The translations under genes and the position numbers were made by a program. The notes beneath the pieces are model-generated. The model did no database searches. It saw only the letters and a program-made list of their open reading frames with translations, and was not told the DNA's origin. From Mesorhizobium sp. M8A.F.Ca.ET.218.01.1.1 (lineage in GTDB: Bacteria > Pseudomonadota > Alphaproteobacteria > Rhizobiales > Rhizobiaceae): a stretch of DNA of 64,000 nucleotides. The stretch is from positions 249,397-313,396 of the forward strand of contig NZ_SRUZ01000008.1 in NCBI RefSeq assembly GCF_004791165.1, written 5' to 3'. This document shows, piece after piece, positions 32,871 through 41,738 of this stretch; positions within the stretch are counted from its first letter, which is position 1, and each line of letters opens with the position of its first letter.

Positions 32871-32918
32871 GACCGTGATCTTGTCCGAGAACCGGCTTCC
32901 ACTTTTCGGATCATGGTC
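32871..32918. repeat. Rhizobial palindromic intergenic repeat, copy B
   Basis: Outer arms GACCGTGATC (32871-32880) and GATCATGGTC (32909-32918) match at nine of ten pairs; the inner part CCGAGAACCGG...CCACTTTTCGG is the core of a repeat that is very common in Rhizobiales (general knowledge). It shares AACCGG and CCACTT with copy A. Its right arm overlaps the stop codon of the Lrp gene by two bases. Confidence 0.7.
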
Positions 32919-33369
32919 ATCGGTCCGTCACCGTCTCCATCGCCACGAAGGTCGAGGTCTGGGCGACGTGGGGCAGGGCCGAGATGCGCTCGCCGAGCAC
33001 GCGCCGGTAGGCGGCGATGTCGCGGGTGCGGACCTTCAGGAGATAATCGAAGCTCGACGCCATCATGTGGCACTGCTCGATCTCCGGCACGGCCTGTACG
33101 GACCGGTTGAAGGCATCGAGCGCCGCGGATCGAGTGTCCGACAGTTTCACCTGGACGAAGGCGACATGGCCTTCACCCATGCGCTCGCGGTCGATGATCG
33201 CCTGGTAGCCCCTGATGTAGCCATCCCTCTCCAGCCGCTTCACCCGCGCCTGCACCGGTGTCTTCGACAGGCCGACCTTGGCCGCCAATTCCGACATGGA
33301 TAGCCGGCCATTGCCGGCCAGCGCCGACAGGATGTTCCTGTCGATGCGGTCCAATTGGTCTTCTGTCAT
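32917..33369 (-). CDS. putR: Lrp/AsnC-family regulator, probable proline-responsive activator of putA
   Basis: A 150-residue regulator. The N-terminal helix-turn-helix MSELAAKVGLSKTPVQARVK is followed by the RAM ligand domain (VAFVQVKLSD to the end). It diverges from putA across 162 bases, the arrangement known for PutR/BkdR-type activators of proline oxidation in alphaproteobacteria. The start is the ATG at 33369; the frame remains open far upstream, opposite putA, which is a shadow. Its stop codon is partly provided by the palindromic repeat. The symbol rests on context. Confidence 0.78.
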   Translation of the reverse strand: MTEDQLDRIDRNILSALAGNGRLSMSELAAKVGLSKTPVQARVKRLERDGYIRGYQAIIDRERMGEGHVAFVQVKLSDTRSAALDAFNRSVQAVPEIEQCHMMASSFDYLLKVRTRDIAAYRRVLGERISALPHVAQTSTFVAMETVTDR

Positions 33370-33531
33370 GGAAAATGCGGTCAATCTGTTGAGTTTGTGC
33401 CGTAGTGATAGATCAAATGACCTGCGGTGTCGATTTCTTTGGACCGACTGAAATCCGCACCCTGTGCTAGCTTGCGCCATTCGGTCCGGTGACCGCCGGC
33501 CCGTTCCCTTATGGTTGCTCATAGGACCGCC

Positions 33532-36500
33532 ATGCCGCTCGACGCCATCCGCCAGCAGATCCGCGCCAACTATTTGCCCGACGAAGACGAGGCGGTAACG
33601 CGGTTGGCCGAGGCGACCGGACTTTCGGCCGGAGACCGCAAGGCGATCTCGGCCCGCGCGGCCGACCTGGTGCGGGCGGTGCGGGGCTCTACAGATCCCC
33701 GGCTGATGGAAGTCTTCCTCTCCGCCTACGGTCTCTCCACCAAGGAAGGCGTGGCGCTGATGTGCCTGGCCGAGGCGCTGCTGCGCGTGCCCGACACCGA
33801 GACGATGGACGACCTCATCGCCGACAAGATCGCGCCGCACGACTGGTCGGCGCATTCGGGCGGTTCGAGTTCCATCTTCGTCAACGCCTCGACCTGGGCG
33901 CTGATGCTGACCGGCCGCGTGCTCGACGAAGGCGAGGGCGGCATCGAAGGCACGCTGCGTTCGATGGTGCGCAGGCTGGGCGAGCCGGTCATCCGCAAGG
34001 CGGTGGCCGCCGCCATGCGCGAGATGGGCGAACAGTTCGTGCTGGGTCGCACCATCGCCGAGGCCGTCAAGCGCGGCCGGCCGATGACGCAGAAGGGTTA
34101 TCTCTATTCCTTCGACATGCTGGGCGAGGCGGCCCGCACCGAGGCCGATGCGCTGCGCTATCACAAGGCCTATGCCGACGCCATTTCCTCGCTCGATGCC
34201 GGCTCCAACGGCCCTGATATCCGCTTCAACCATGGAATCTCGGTCAAGCTCTCAGCGTTGCATCCGCGCTACGAGCTGGCGCAGAAGGAGGAAATGCTGC
34301 CTGTGATGGCCGAGCGGCTGCTGTCGCTGGCACTCGCGGCCAGGCATTCGCGCATGGGCCTCAACATCGATGCCGAGGAGGCCGATCGTCTCGACCTGTC
34401 GCTTGACGTCATCGAACGGGTGCTGGCCGAGCCGGAACTCGCCGGCTGGAACGGGTTCGGCGTCGTCGTGCAGGCCTACGGTCCGCGCGCGGCTTTCACC
34501 ATCGACTGGCTCTATGCACTGGCGAAAAAGTACAATCGCAACATCATGGTGCGGCTGGTCAAGGGCGCCTATTGGGACACCGAGATCAAGCGGGCGCAGA
34601 CGCTCGGCCTTTCAGGCTATCCCGTGTTCACGCGCAAGGCCAACACCGACGTTTCCTACATTGCGTGCGCGAGAAAACTGCTTGGCATGACCGACCGGAT
34701 CTATCCGCAATTCGCCACCCACAATGCCCACACCGTCGCCGCCATCCTGTCGATGGCTGACAACCGCGATACCTTCGAATTCCAGCGCCTGCATGGCATG
34801 GGCGAGGCCTTGCACGAAACCGTGCGCCGGTCAGAGGGCACGCGTTGCCGCATTTACGCTCCCGTCGGTGCACATTCGGACCTGCTTGCCTATCTGGTCC
34901 GTCGCCTGCTGGAGAACGGCGCCAATTCCTCCTTCGTGCACCAATTGACCGACGAGGACGTCGAGCCGGAGGACATCGCGCGTGATCCGCTGGAAACGGT
35001 CGAAAGCCAGGGGCCGGCCGCCAATCCGGCGATCGCCAAGCCATCCCAGATCTTTGGGATCGGGCGCCGCAACTCGAAAGGATTCGACATTACGGACACG
35101 GTGACGCTGGCTGATATCGACAAGGCCAAAGCGGCCTTTGCCGGGTCGGATCGCTGGCACGCCAAGCCGATCACGCGCGCCGCCGGCTACGGCAAGCAGC
35201 GCCCGATCGTCAATCCGGCAAAGCCTTCCGAGGTCGTCGGCACGGTTCACGAGGCCGCCGCCAAGCAGGTCGCGACCGCGGTGCGCAACGCTGTCGAGGC
35301 GCAGCCGGCCTGGGCAAAACGGCCGGTTGCCGAGCGTGCCGCGATCCTCAACCTCGCGGCCGACCTTTACGAGGCCAATGCGGTCGAGTTCTTCGCTCTC
35401 GCCACGCGCGAGGCCGGCAAATCGCTGGCCGACGGCGTCGCCGAGGTGCGCGAGGCCGTCGACTTCCTGCGCTACTACGCCGCCGAGGCGGCAAACGCCG
35501 AGGCGGGCACGCAAGCGCGCGGCGCCATTGTCTGCATCTCGCCATGGAATTTCCCGCTCGCCATCTTCACGGGCCAGATCGCGGCGGCACTCGTCACCGG
35601 CAACTCGGTGATCGCCAAGCCGGCCGAGCAGACGCCGCTGATCGCATTCCGCGCGGTCGAGATGCTGCGCGAGGCTGGCGTGCCGGAAGACGTCATCCAG
35701 CTCCTGCCCGGCGACGGCCCATCGGTGGGCGGCCCGTTGACAGCGGACCCGCGCATTGCCGGCGTCTGCTTCACCGGCTCGACCGAAGTCGCCAAGCTGA
35801 TCGAGAAACAACTGGCCGAGACCGCCGTGCCGGACGCCATGCTGATCGCCGAGACCGGTGGTCTCAACGCCATGATCGTCGATTCCACAGCGCTGCCCGA
35901 ACAGGCGGTGCGCGATATCCTGGCGTCGGCCTTCCAGAGTGCGGGCCAGCGCTGCTCGGCGCTGCGCGTGCTCTATGTGCAGAAGGACGTCGAGAAGAAG
36001 ATGCTGGAGATGCTGAAGGGCGCCATGGAGGCGCTCAATATCGGCGATCCCTGGCTGATCTCGACCGATGTCGGCCCGGTCATCGATGATGAGGCGCAGG
36101 CCTCGATCCGCGACTATTGCACGAAGAAGGGTCTTGAGGGCCGGCTGATCGCCAAGCTCGAGGCCCCCAAGGATGGGCGCTTCGTCGCGCCGCATGTCTT
36201 GCGGGTCAAGGGCATCGAGGACATGGAGCGCGAGGTGTTCGGGCCTGTGCTGCATGTCGCCAGTTTCGATGCCGACCAGATCGACAGCGTCATCACCGCC
36301 ATCAACCGCAAGGGCTATGGCCTGACCTTCGGCCTGCACACCCGCATCGAGGGCCGCGTCCAGCATTTCGTCGACGGCATTCATGCCGGCAACATCTACG
36401 TCAACCGCAACCAGATCGGCGCCGTGGTCGGTTCGCAACCGTTCGGCGGCGAGGGCCTCTCCGGCACCGGGCCGAAGGCCGGCGGCCCGCATTATCTCAG

Positions 36501-37140
36501 GCGCTTCCGCAAGGGGCCGGAAGCTGGCACGCACCTGGCCGACGGGCACAAGGTCACCGCCACCGAACTGGCCGACAATCTGCCCGATCCGTCGCTGGGC
36601 GGCTGGTCGACGCGGCCGGACCGGATCGCCATCCTGAGGAAACATCTGCGCGGCAAGGGCGCGGCGGCGATCGGTGCCGCCGCTGCAATCGATTTCGGTC
36701 AGGTCGATTTGCCCGGCCCGACCGGCGAGGCCAACACGCTGTCACTGTCGCCGCGCGGCCGGGTGCTGTGCCTGGGGCCGGACGCCGACACGCTGCTGGC
36801 GCAGACCATCCAGGCGCTCGCCGCCGGCAATGCAGTGCTGGCCGTGGCGCCAGGTGCCCCGGCGGCACTGTCGGCGCTGACCGGCAAAGGCCTGCCGCTG
36901 GCGGCCATCGATGGCCGCCCCGATCCGGTCGAGGCGCGCTCGCTGCGCGTCGATGTCGTTGCTTTTTCAGGCACGCCCGAGGCGGCGCGCATCGTGCGCA
37001 AGGTCATCGCCGAGCGCAGCGGGCCGATCGTGCCGCTGGTCAGCGAGGTGCTCAATCCCGCGGCCTATGCGCATGAGCGGGCCGTCTGCGTCGACACCAC
37101 GGCGGCCGGCGGCAATGCCAGCCTGTTGGCCGCCGCATAG
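33532..37140 (+). CDS. putA: Bifunctional proline dehydrogenase / P5C dehydrogenase
   Basis: Oxidises proline to glutamate in two steps with channelling, peripheral to the inner membrane. The 1202-residue protein has the FAD proline dehydrogenase domain first (GYLYSFDMLGEAARTEAD, then QAYGPRAAFTIDWLYALAKK), the aldehyde dehydrogenase domain next (SPWNFPLAIF, catalytic Glu in AETGGLNA, Cys in GQRCSALR), and a C-terminal ALDH-like extension. It lacks the N-terminal RHH DNA-binding domain of the E. coli enzyme, so it is not a repressor; the divergent Lrp protein fills that role. The ATG at 33532 (AGGA upstream) is preferred to one at 33511. Confidence 0.93.
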   Translation: MPLDAIRQQIRANYLPDEDEAVTRLAEATGLSAGDRKAISARAADLVRAVRGSTDPRLMEVFLSAYGLSTKEGVALMCLAEALLRVPDTETMDDLIADKIAPHDWSAHSGGSSSIFVNASTWALMLTGRVLDEGEGGIEGTLRSMVRRLGEPVIRKAVAAAMREMGEQFVLGRTIAEAVKRGRPMTQKGYLYSFDMLGEAARTEADALRYHKAYADAISSLDAGSNGPDIRFNHGISVKLSALHPRYELAQKEEMLPVMAERLLSLALAARHSRMGLNIDAEEADRLDLSLDVIERVLAEPELAGWNGFGVVVQAYGPRAAFTIDWLYALAKKYNRNIMVRLVKGAYWDTEIKRAQTLGLSGYPVFTRKANTDVSYIACARKLLGMTDRIYPQFATHNAHTVAAILSMADNRDTFEFQRLHGMGEALHETVRRSEGTRCRIYAPVGAHSDLLAYLVRRLLENGANSSFVHQLTDEDVEPEDIARDPLETVESQGPAANPAIAKPSQIFGIGRRNSKGFDITDTVTLADIDKAKAAFAGSDRWHAKPITRAAGYGKQRPIVNPAKPSEVVGTVHEAAAKQVATAVRNAVEAQPAWAKRPVAERAAILNLAADLYEANAVEFFALATREAGKSLADGVAEVREAVDFLRYYAAEAANAEAGTQARGAIVCISPWNFPLAIFTGQIAAALVTGNSVIAKPAEQTPLIAFRAVEMLREAGVPEDVIQLLPGDGPSVGGPLTADPRIAGVCFTGSTEVAKLIEKQLAETAVPDAMLIAETGGLNAMIVDSTALPEQAVRDILASAFQSAGQRCSALRVLYVQKDVEKKMLEMLKGAMEALNIGDPWLISTDVGPVIDDEAQASIRDYCTKKGLEGRLIAKLEAPKDGRFVAPHVLRVKGIEDMEREVFGPVLHVASFDADQIDSVITAINRKGYGLTFGLHTRIEGRVQHFVDGIHAGNIYVNRNQIGAVVGSQPFGGEGLSGTGPKAGGPHYLRRFRKGPEAGTHLADGHKVTATELADNLPDPSLGGWSTRPDRIAILRKHLRGKGAAAIGAAAAIDFGQVDLPGPTGEANTLSLSPRGRVLCLGPDADTLLAQTIQALAAGNAVLAVAPGAPAALSALTGKGLPLAAIDGRPDPVEARSLRVDVVAFSGTPEAARIVRKVIAERSGPIVPLVSEVLNPAAYAHERAVCVDTTAAGGNASLLAAA

Positions 37141-37152
37141 ATTAGTCGGTAC

Positions 37153-37467
37153 TTACGCGCCTTCGACGACGGAAAAACCCTCGAATTGCGGGTGGCCGAG
37201 ATAATGGACCTTTGTCGTGCCGACATTGCGGTGGGCGGCGCGAAAGTTCTCCGATTTGGTCCAGGCGACGAAGTCGGCGTGGCTCGCCCAGACCGTATGC
37301 GAGGCAAACAGCGTGTAGCCTTCGGTCTCGTTGGCCGGGCCGCGCAACAGATGGAATTCCCGGAAGCCTTTCATCTCGGCAAGGCTGGAATCGCGGTTCT
37401 TCCACACGGCTTCGAAATCGGCCTCGGAGCCGGTCTGCACCTTGAAGCGGTTCATGGCGATATACAT
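37153..37467 (-). CDS. hmuQ: IsdG/HmuQ-type haem-degrading monooxygenase
   Basis: A 104-residue ferredoxin-like fold protein. The three residues that define IsdG haem oxygenases are in register: N6, W69 and H79, with the Trp-His spacing of ten kept. It would open haem in the cytosol to free iron. It lies 59 bases after tonB on the same strand, in the leftward arm of the haem uptake locus, like HmuQ/HmuD in other rhizobia. The alternative, a generic antibiotic-biosynthesis monooxygenase, is less likely given the triad and the location. Confidence 0.8.
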   Translation of the reverse strand: MYIAMNRFKVQTGSEADFEAVWKNRDSSLAEMKGFREFHLLRGPANETEGYTLFASHTVWASHADFVAWTKSENFRAAHRNVGTTKVHYLGHPQFEGFSVVEGA

Positions 37468-37526
37468 GGGGTCCCTTTCCTGCGGATGTTGATGGTTGGC
37501 GCCGCAACGTTTGTGCTGCTCACATC

Positions 37527-38576
37527 TTAGAACGGGCCGATCCCGACCTCGAATTCCAAACCCGGATTCGCGGCCTGTGGCGGAATTGGAGGGAAGGGAG
37601 CAGCCTTGCGCACGATGCCAAGCGCGGCCTCATCGAAAGTCTTCGATCCCGAGCTTTCCAGAATACGCAACTGATCTATGTTGCCCTTCTTGCCTATGGC
37701 GAATGCCACAACCGCATTGTTTCGCGCGGCCAGTTGCAGCGAAGGCGGGAGAGTTCGATTGACGCTGCCGAGCTTTCGAAAGACGTCGCCGCGGTAGCTG
37801 TCTTCCGCGGCGCTGCCGGCCTCTTTCTGCCTCTTGCCCATGCTGGCCGCTTGCGCCGGCCGATCCTGGCCGTCGGCCGTACCGCTCCGTTCATCCGCCG
37901 CTGCAGCTGTCGCAGGCGCGGCCGCCGGAGTCGGCCTTGCATAGGGTGTCGGCGGGTGATCGGGAGCGGCGACAGGCATCTCGACGGTTTCGGCCTGGAC
38001 GCTCGGCTGCGCCTGCGTTTCGTTCCTGGCGGCCACGCTCTGGTCGTCCGGGCGGGGTTTTGCCGTCACCAGTATGTCGGGTGTCACCATTGGCTGTTTG
38101 GCCGGTTCCTGCGAGGGCTCCGAAGCCTGCTTCGCGGCGTCCCGGACGGGCTCGCGATCCTGTGTCACAGCTTCCGGCGTGGGCCGCGAAGGTTCCGTCG
38201 GCGGCGCCGGCCTGGCTGCCTTTGCCCGATGTGGTTTGGCCGATGGCTGGTTCGGCACCAACGTGACATTCATTGCCGCGGGGTCCTTGTCCAGCGCACT
38301 GCCGGCTACCTTGTCGCCCGTGTGATCGCCGCCTTCCGATTGCTCCGCCTGCCTGGAAACAAACGTGCCGGCGGGTGAGATCAGAAAAGCCGCCGCTACC
38401 GCGGCATGGAGCAGGCCCGAGATGGCGATCGCCGTTGCCCACTTGCCGTTGCCGGCAGGCGGCCGCGTCTGGGCAAGCGGCTCGGCCGGCACGATGGCCA
38501 ACTCGTCGCCGACGTTGGGGAGGGGACTGATTTCCTGCATGTCGCGCGGCGGAAAATGCAGCGGCCCAGGCGTCAT
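37527..38576 (-). CDS. tonB: TonB energy transducer of the haem uptake locus
   Basis: Couples proton-motive force to the outer-membrane receptor. The protein has one N-terminal membrane span (WATAIAISGLLHAAVAAAFL), a long proline- and alanine-rich periplasmic linker, and the C-terminal TonB fold (YRGDVFRKLGSVNRTLPPSL, then AAPFPPIPPQA). The start is uncertain: ATGs at 38636, 38576 and 38540 are all in frame and none has a strong ribosome site; the middle one gives 349 residues. It is the third gene from hmuR. No exbBD genes are here, so they must be elsewhere. Confidence 0.85.
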   Translation of the reverse strand: MTPGPLHFPPRDMQEISPLPNVGDELAIVPAEPLAQTRPPAGNGKWATAIAISGLLHAAVAAAFLISPAGTFVSRQAEQSEGGDHTGDKVAGSALDKDPAAMNVTLVPNQPSAKPHRAKAARPAPPTEPSRPTPEAVTQDREPVRDAAKQASEPSQEPAKQPMVTPDILVTAKPRPDDQSVAARNETQAQPSVQAETVEMPVAAPDHPPTPYARPTPAAAPATAAAADERSGTADGQDRPAQAASMGKRQKEAGSAAEDSYRGDVFRKLGSVNRTLPPSLQLAARNNAVVAFAIGKKGNIDQLRILESSGSKTFDEAALGIVRKAAPFPPIPPQAANPGLEFEVGIGPF

Positions 38577-38674
38577 TGTCAAATCAAGATGGACTGGCTC
38601 AAACAGCGGAAGGCCGGCCAGCGGCCGGGCCACCATATGTCGCGCCAAGTCGGGTTCCAGTCCCACCGCCGCCC

Positions 38675-39112
38675 TCAGACGCCGAAAGCGATGCCGGTCC
38701 TGGTGTCCGTCTTCAGCTTGCGCATGCAGGCGGCCGGCTCGACGCCCGTGCCGGCGCATTCCGTGGCGCTGTTGATCAGCACGCGGCTGACCTTGGCGCA
38801 GTCAGTGCCGGCCAGGTCAAAGCGCGTCACCTTGGTCTTGCCGGCCGGCAGGTCCTTGAAGTCGAGCACGGTCAGCCGGTCGACGATACCGGCCTCGTTG
38901 AACAGGGCGATCTCGAACGCCGCCTTGATGAGGTCGGCGCCGAGATTGTTGCTGACCAGGAAGGTCAGGCGGCAGCCCTTGTCGGAAGGCTGCGCTGCAT
39001 TGAGTTCGAGGGTCAGGACCGGCGCGGACTGCTCAGCCCACGCCGGAACCATCGCAAGCGACATCGCCAGCGCCGAGGTCAGCAGACGAAGCGATGTCGT
39101 CAAGCTCGTCAT
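38675..39112 (-). CDS. Unnamed periplasmic protein in the haem operon
   Basis: A 145-residue exported protein with a signal peptide ending VPAWA. The mature part is beta-rich, contains four cysteines (in KGCRL, TDCAK, TECAG and AACMR) that could form two disulfides, and no haem-binding HxxxC or CxxCH motif. It starts six bases after the hmuR stop and precedes tonB, so it is cotranscribed with the receptor and transducer. I recognise no family. Its place suggests a role in periplasmic haem handling or receptor-TonB function (inference). Confidence 0.75.
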   Translation of the reverse strand: MTSLTTSLRLLTSALAMSLAMVPAWAEQSAPVLTLELNAAQPSDKGCRLTFLVSNNLGADLIKAAFEIALFNEAGIVDRLTVLDFKDLPAGKTKVTRFDLAGTDCAKVSRVLINSATECAGTGVEPAACMRKLKTDTRTGIAFGV

Positions 39113-39118
39113 GATGGA

Positions 39119-41308
39119 TCAGCCTCCAAATCGCATGGTTGCCGCCAGTTTCAGCGTGATGCCGGGTTCATAGACGGCGACCGTCGTGCCGCCATTCAGC
39201 GGGTTGGCGTATTTGACGTCGAACAGGTTGTCGGCACGGAAATCGACCTTTAGATCGTCGGTCGCCTGATAGCTGGCAAAGGCGTTGACCAGCGTATAGT
39301 CGGTGGCCACCGCATTGCCCTTGGGCTTGCCGTTGTACTGCACTTCGCCCCCGACGGTCAGCTTGTCCTCGAGGAAACGCAAACCGAGCTGAGCGGTGAC
39401 CTGAGAGGAGGGAATGGTGGCGAGGTCGGCCTCCACGCCCTTGTAGGAAACTGTGTGGCCATTTGTGATCGAAGCCGAGAGGCCGGCATAGCCCCACGCC
39501 GCGTCGTAGACACCTTCCAGCTCGAAACCGTTGATCCTGGCCTTGGCGAAATTCTGATACTGGAAGCAGATCGGGATGCCGGGGCCGAAGGGGCAGCCGC
39601 TGCCTGGGGCGAACGGGGACAGCGTCACGCCGTCGATATAGTCGTCGACATCGTTGTTGAAATAGGCTGCCTTCAGGCGCAAGGCGTCGCCAGCCTCGAA
39701 GATGTCGTTCTGCTTGTAGTTGACGCCGAATTCGGTCGTCTTGCCGGTTTCAGGCCGCAGATTTGGATTGGGCAGGAACGGGAAGCTGACGCCTGCCGGA
39801 TGGTTGCCGCTGATCAGAGTCTCCGTGATCGAGGGCGAGCGATAGCCTTCCGCATAGGTGCCGTAGAATTGCAGGCCGGCAAGGCCGGCGCTCTCGAAAG
39901 GCGAGACACCGACCGTGACGCGCGGCGATAGCCTGTCGCCGGAAATATCGTGCGTGTCGTTCTTCAGGATGTAGCTGTCGTAGCGCAGGCCGGCGATGAC
40001 TTCGAGCCAGTCCCAGGTGAGCTTGTCCTGGACGTAGGCGCCCGACACGTTCCGCTTGCCCGAAGGGGTGTAGAAACTGTCGCCGCCGGCCGCGCCGCCC
40101 GTCTTGACATTGTCGCCGACCCAGTCGCCGCCATAGCTCAGTTCATGCGCGATGCCGCCCGTTTCGAACCGTGACGTGTTCCAGATATCGATACCGGCCG
40201 TGCCGACATCGAATGTCGATTGTGATCCTGCCGGCAGCACCACGGGAAGACCGGAGACCGGATCGAAGCGGTTCTGCGGGACAAGACTGGTCAGGCCGAG
40301 ATTGGTCTTGTTGTAGGAGGTGTTGATGTGGAGATCGAGCCAGCTCTTGTCTTCGTCCGTGATGTTGTAGCGGGCCGTGAAGGTGTTCGACTTCAGGTCG
40401 ATATCATTCACAGGCACGCCGCCGCTGGTCTCGTCCCAGCCGTCGCTCGATCCGACCCAGCCAAGCTTCAGCTCACTGTTCTCGGTCGGCCGGATGGTGG
40501 TCTTGAGCAGGCCGCTCAGCACGTCGAAACCAGTGCCGTTGACGGTGTCGCCGTCGCCGTCCTTGTAGTTGTCGTAGTCGCGGTAGACGATGTTGCCCAG
40601 CACCTCCCAGTTCTCACTGACGCGATAAGCGCCGGATGCGCTTGATGTCCAGCCCTTGCCGTTGCTCTCGTAGCGTCCGGTGACGGAACCGGCCCAGCTC
40701 TCGTCAGGCTTGAGGAAATCCTGGGCATCCTTGGTGTCGAAGAAGACGACACCGCCAATGGCGCCCGAGCCATAGGTGTTGGCGACCGGGCCACGGATCA
40801 CGTCGACGGATTTGACGAGCTCGGGATCGATGTAGAAGGTCGACTGCGTGCCGTGGTCGGAACGCTGGAAATTCTGGCGCGCGCCATCGACGATGACAGC
40901 GACGCGGCCGAAATCCTGCAGGCCTCGGATGTTGATGCTGGTGCTGACGCGCCTGGCGTCCGCCTGTGCGGCGACGCCGGGCACACCGAAAAGCATCTCG
41001 TTTGGCGTCGTCGCCATGCGGCGGTCGAGCTGTTCCTGGTCGACATGGCTGGCCGAGGCCAGCGATTCGATCGCCGTTTCGCCGGTGCGGCTGAGCACCA
41101 GGATCTTGTCGAGCAGCGTCGCGCCCGCGGGAGTTGCTTTTTCCTGGTCAGTCTTCTTCGATTGATCCGGTTGCTTGCCCGCCGGCTGCGTTGCCTGCTG
41201 GGCGTGCGCCGATAGCGCGGACAAGGCGATCGCCGCCACGCCCGCGAGTAAAGCCGCCGCGCCGTTCGCCGTCGCCCGGCCGCGCCGTTCCCAATTCATT
41301 GACCCCAT
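39119..41308 (-). CDS. hmuR: TonB-dependent haem receptor
   Basis: Outer-membrane beta barrel that imports haem. It has a signal peptide (LLAGVAAIALSALSAHA), a plug domain from about residue 70 with the usual INIRGLQDFGRVAVIVDGAR, and a 22-strand barrel. The haem-receptor landmarks are visible as YAEGYRSPSITE (FRAP-like) followed by NPNLRPETG (NPNL). The ATG at 41308 has GGAG seven bases upstream; 41299 is an alternative. It heads the leftward operon and is controlled from a divergent region holding a RirA box at 41429-41443. Confidence 0.9.
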   Translation of the reverse strand: MGSMNWERRGRATANGAAALLAGVAAIALSALSAHAQQATQPAGKQPDQSKKTDQEKATPAGATLLDKILVLSRTGETAIESLASASHVDQEQLDRRMATTPNEMLFGVPGVAAQADARRVSTSINIRGLQDFGRVAVIVDGARQNFQRSDHGTQSTFYIDPELVKSVDVIRGPVANTYGSGAIGGVVFFDTKDAQDFLKPDESWAGSVTGRYESNGKGWTSSASGAYRVSENWEVLGNIVYRDYDNYKDGDGDTVNGTGFDVLSGLLKTTIRPTENSELKLGWVGSSDGWDETSGGVPVNDIDLKSNTFTARYNITDEDKSWLDLHINTSYNKTNLGLTSLVPQNRFDPVSGLPVVLPAGSQSTFDVGTAGIDIWNTSRFETGGIAHELSYGGDWVGDNVKTGGAAGGDSFYTPSGKRNVSGAYVQDKLTWDWLEVIAGLRYDSYILKNDTHDISGDRLSPRVTVGVSPFESAGLAGLQFYGTYAEGYRSPSITETLISGNHPAGVSFPFLPNPNLRPETGKTTEFGVNYKQNDIFEAGDALRLKAAYFNNDVDDYIDGVTLSPFAPGSGCPFGPGIPICFQYQNFAKARINGFELEGVYDAAWGYAGLSASITNGHTVSYKGVEADLATIPSSQVTAQLGLRFLEDKLTVGGEVQYNGKPKGNAVATDYTLVNAFASYQATDDLKVDFRADNLFDVKYANPLNGGTTVAVYEPGITLKLAATMRFGG

Positions 41309-41428
41309 GCCCCAACTCCAAATCCCAGGTTCCATGCTGGCTGGCCTGGGGCTTGCTGGCATTTTTGATCGTATCCGGCATCTTAAATGTTGACTCATTT
41401 AGTCCGGTATTGCACTGACTAGTAAACA

Positions 41429-41443
41429 TGATTATTCGAGTCA
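41429..41443. promoter_or_regulatory. Iron-responsive (RirA/IRO-type) box in hmuR/hemP region
   Basis: TGATTATTCGAGTCA fits the TGA-N9-TCA pattern of rhizobial iron-responsive operators. On the minus strand it contains TTGACT, a plausible -35 for hmuR, so binding would block the promoter. It matches the box upstream of rirA at 46290-46304 at 13 of 15 positions. A weaker half-match is at 41391-41405. Confidence 0.7.
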
Positions 41444-41508
41444 AGAAATGAATCGGCAATTTCGCAGCGCCTAGCCAGATGCCCGGCACAGGAAAGGGAT
41501 CGACCCAG

Positions 41509-41715
41509 ATGAACACGCATAATCCCAACGATTTTCGCTATCGCGTCCGCCGTTCCGACGATGCCTCCGCCCGTTTCGATCGGATTCCGCTGGCGGTGCG
41601 AACGCTGTCCAGCAACACCCTATTCCAGGGCGAGCACGAGATCGGCATCGAACATCATGGGGCGCTCTACCGGCTGAAGATCACCCGCCAGGGCAAGCTC
41701 ATTCTCAACAAGTAA
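41509..41715 (+). CDS. hemP: Haemin uptake protein HemP
   Basis: A 68-residue cytosolic protein with the HemP family core: TLSSNTLFQGEHEIGIEHHG followed by YRLKITRQGKLILNK at the C-terminus. It begins the rightward haem operon. The ATG at 41509 has GGGA upstream; an ATG at 41479 in the same frame has no site. In related bacteria HemP/HmuP helps activate haem receptor genes together with the iron regulator, which suits its place beside the shared control region. Confidence 0.85.
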   Translation: MNTHNPNDFRYRVRRSDDASARFDRIPLAVRTLSSNTLFQGEHEIGIEHHGALYRLKITRQGKLILNK

Positions 41716-41738
41716 GGCAAGGCATCAGGGGTAAAGAC

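Noticed and set aside
34831..36645. Open frame of 604 codons on the minus strand inside putA
   Set aside because: GC-rich antisense shadow of putA; no motif and a biased Asp/Gly/His composition.
41391..41405. Second iron box, TGACTCATTTAGTCC
   Set aside because: The right half lacks the final A of TCA; kept only as a weak half-match to the good box at 41429-41443.
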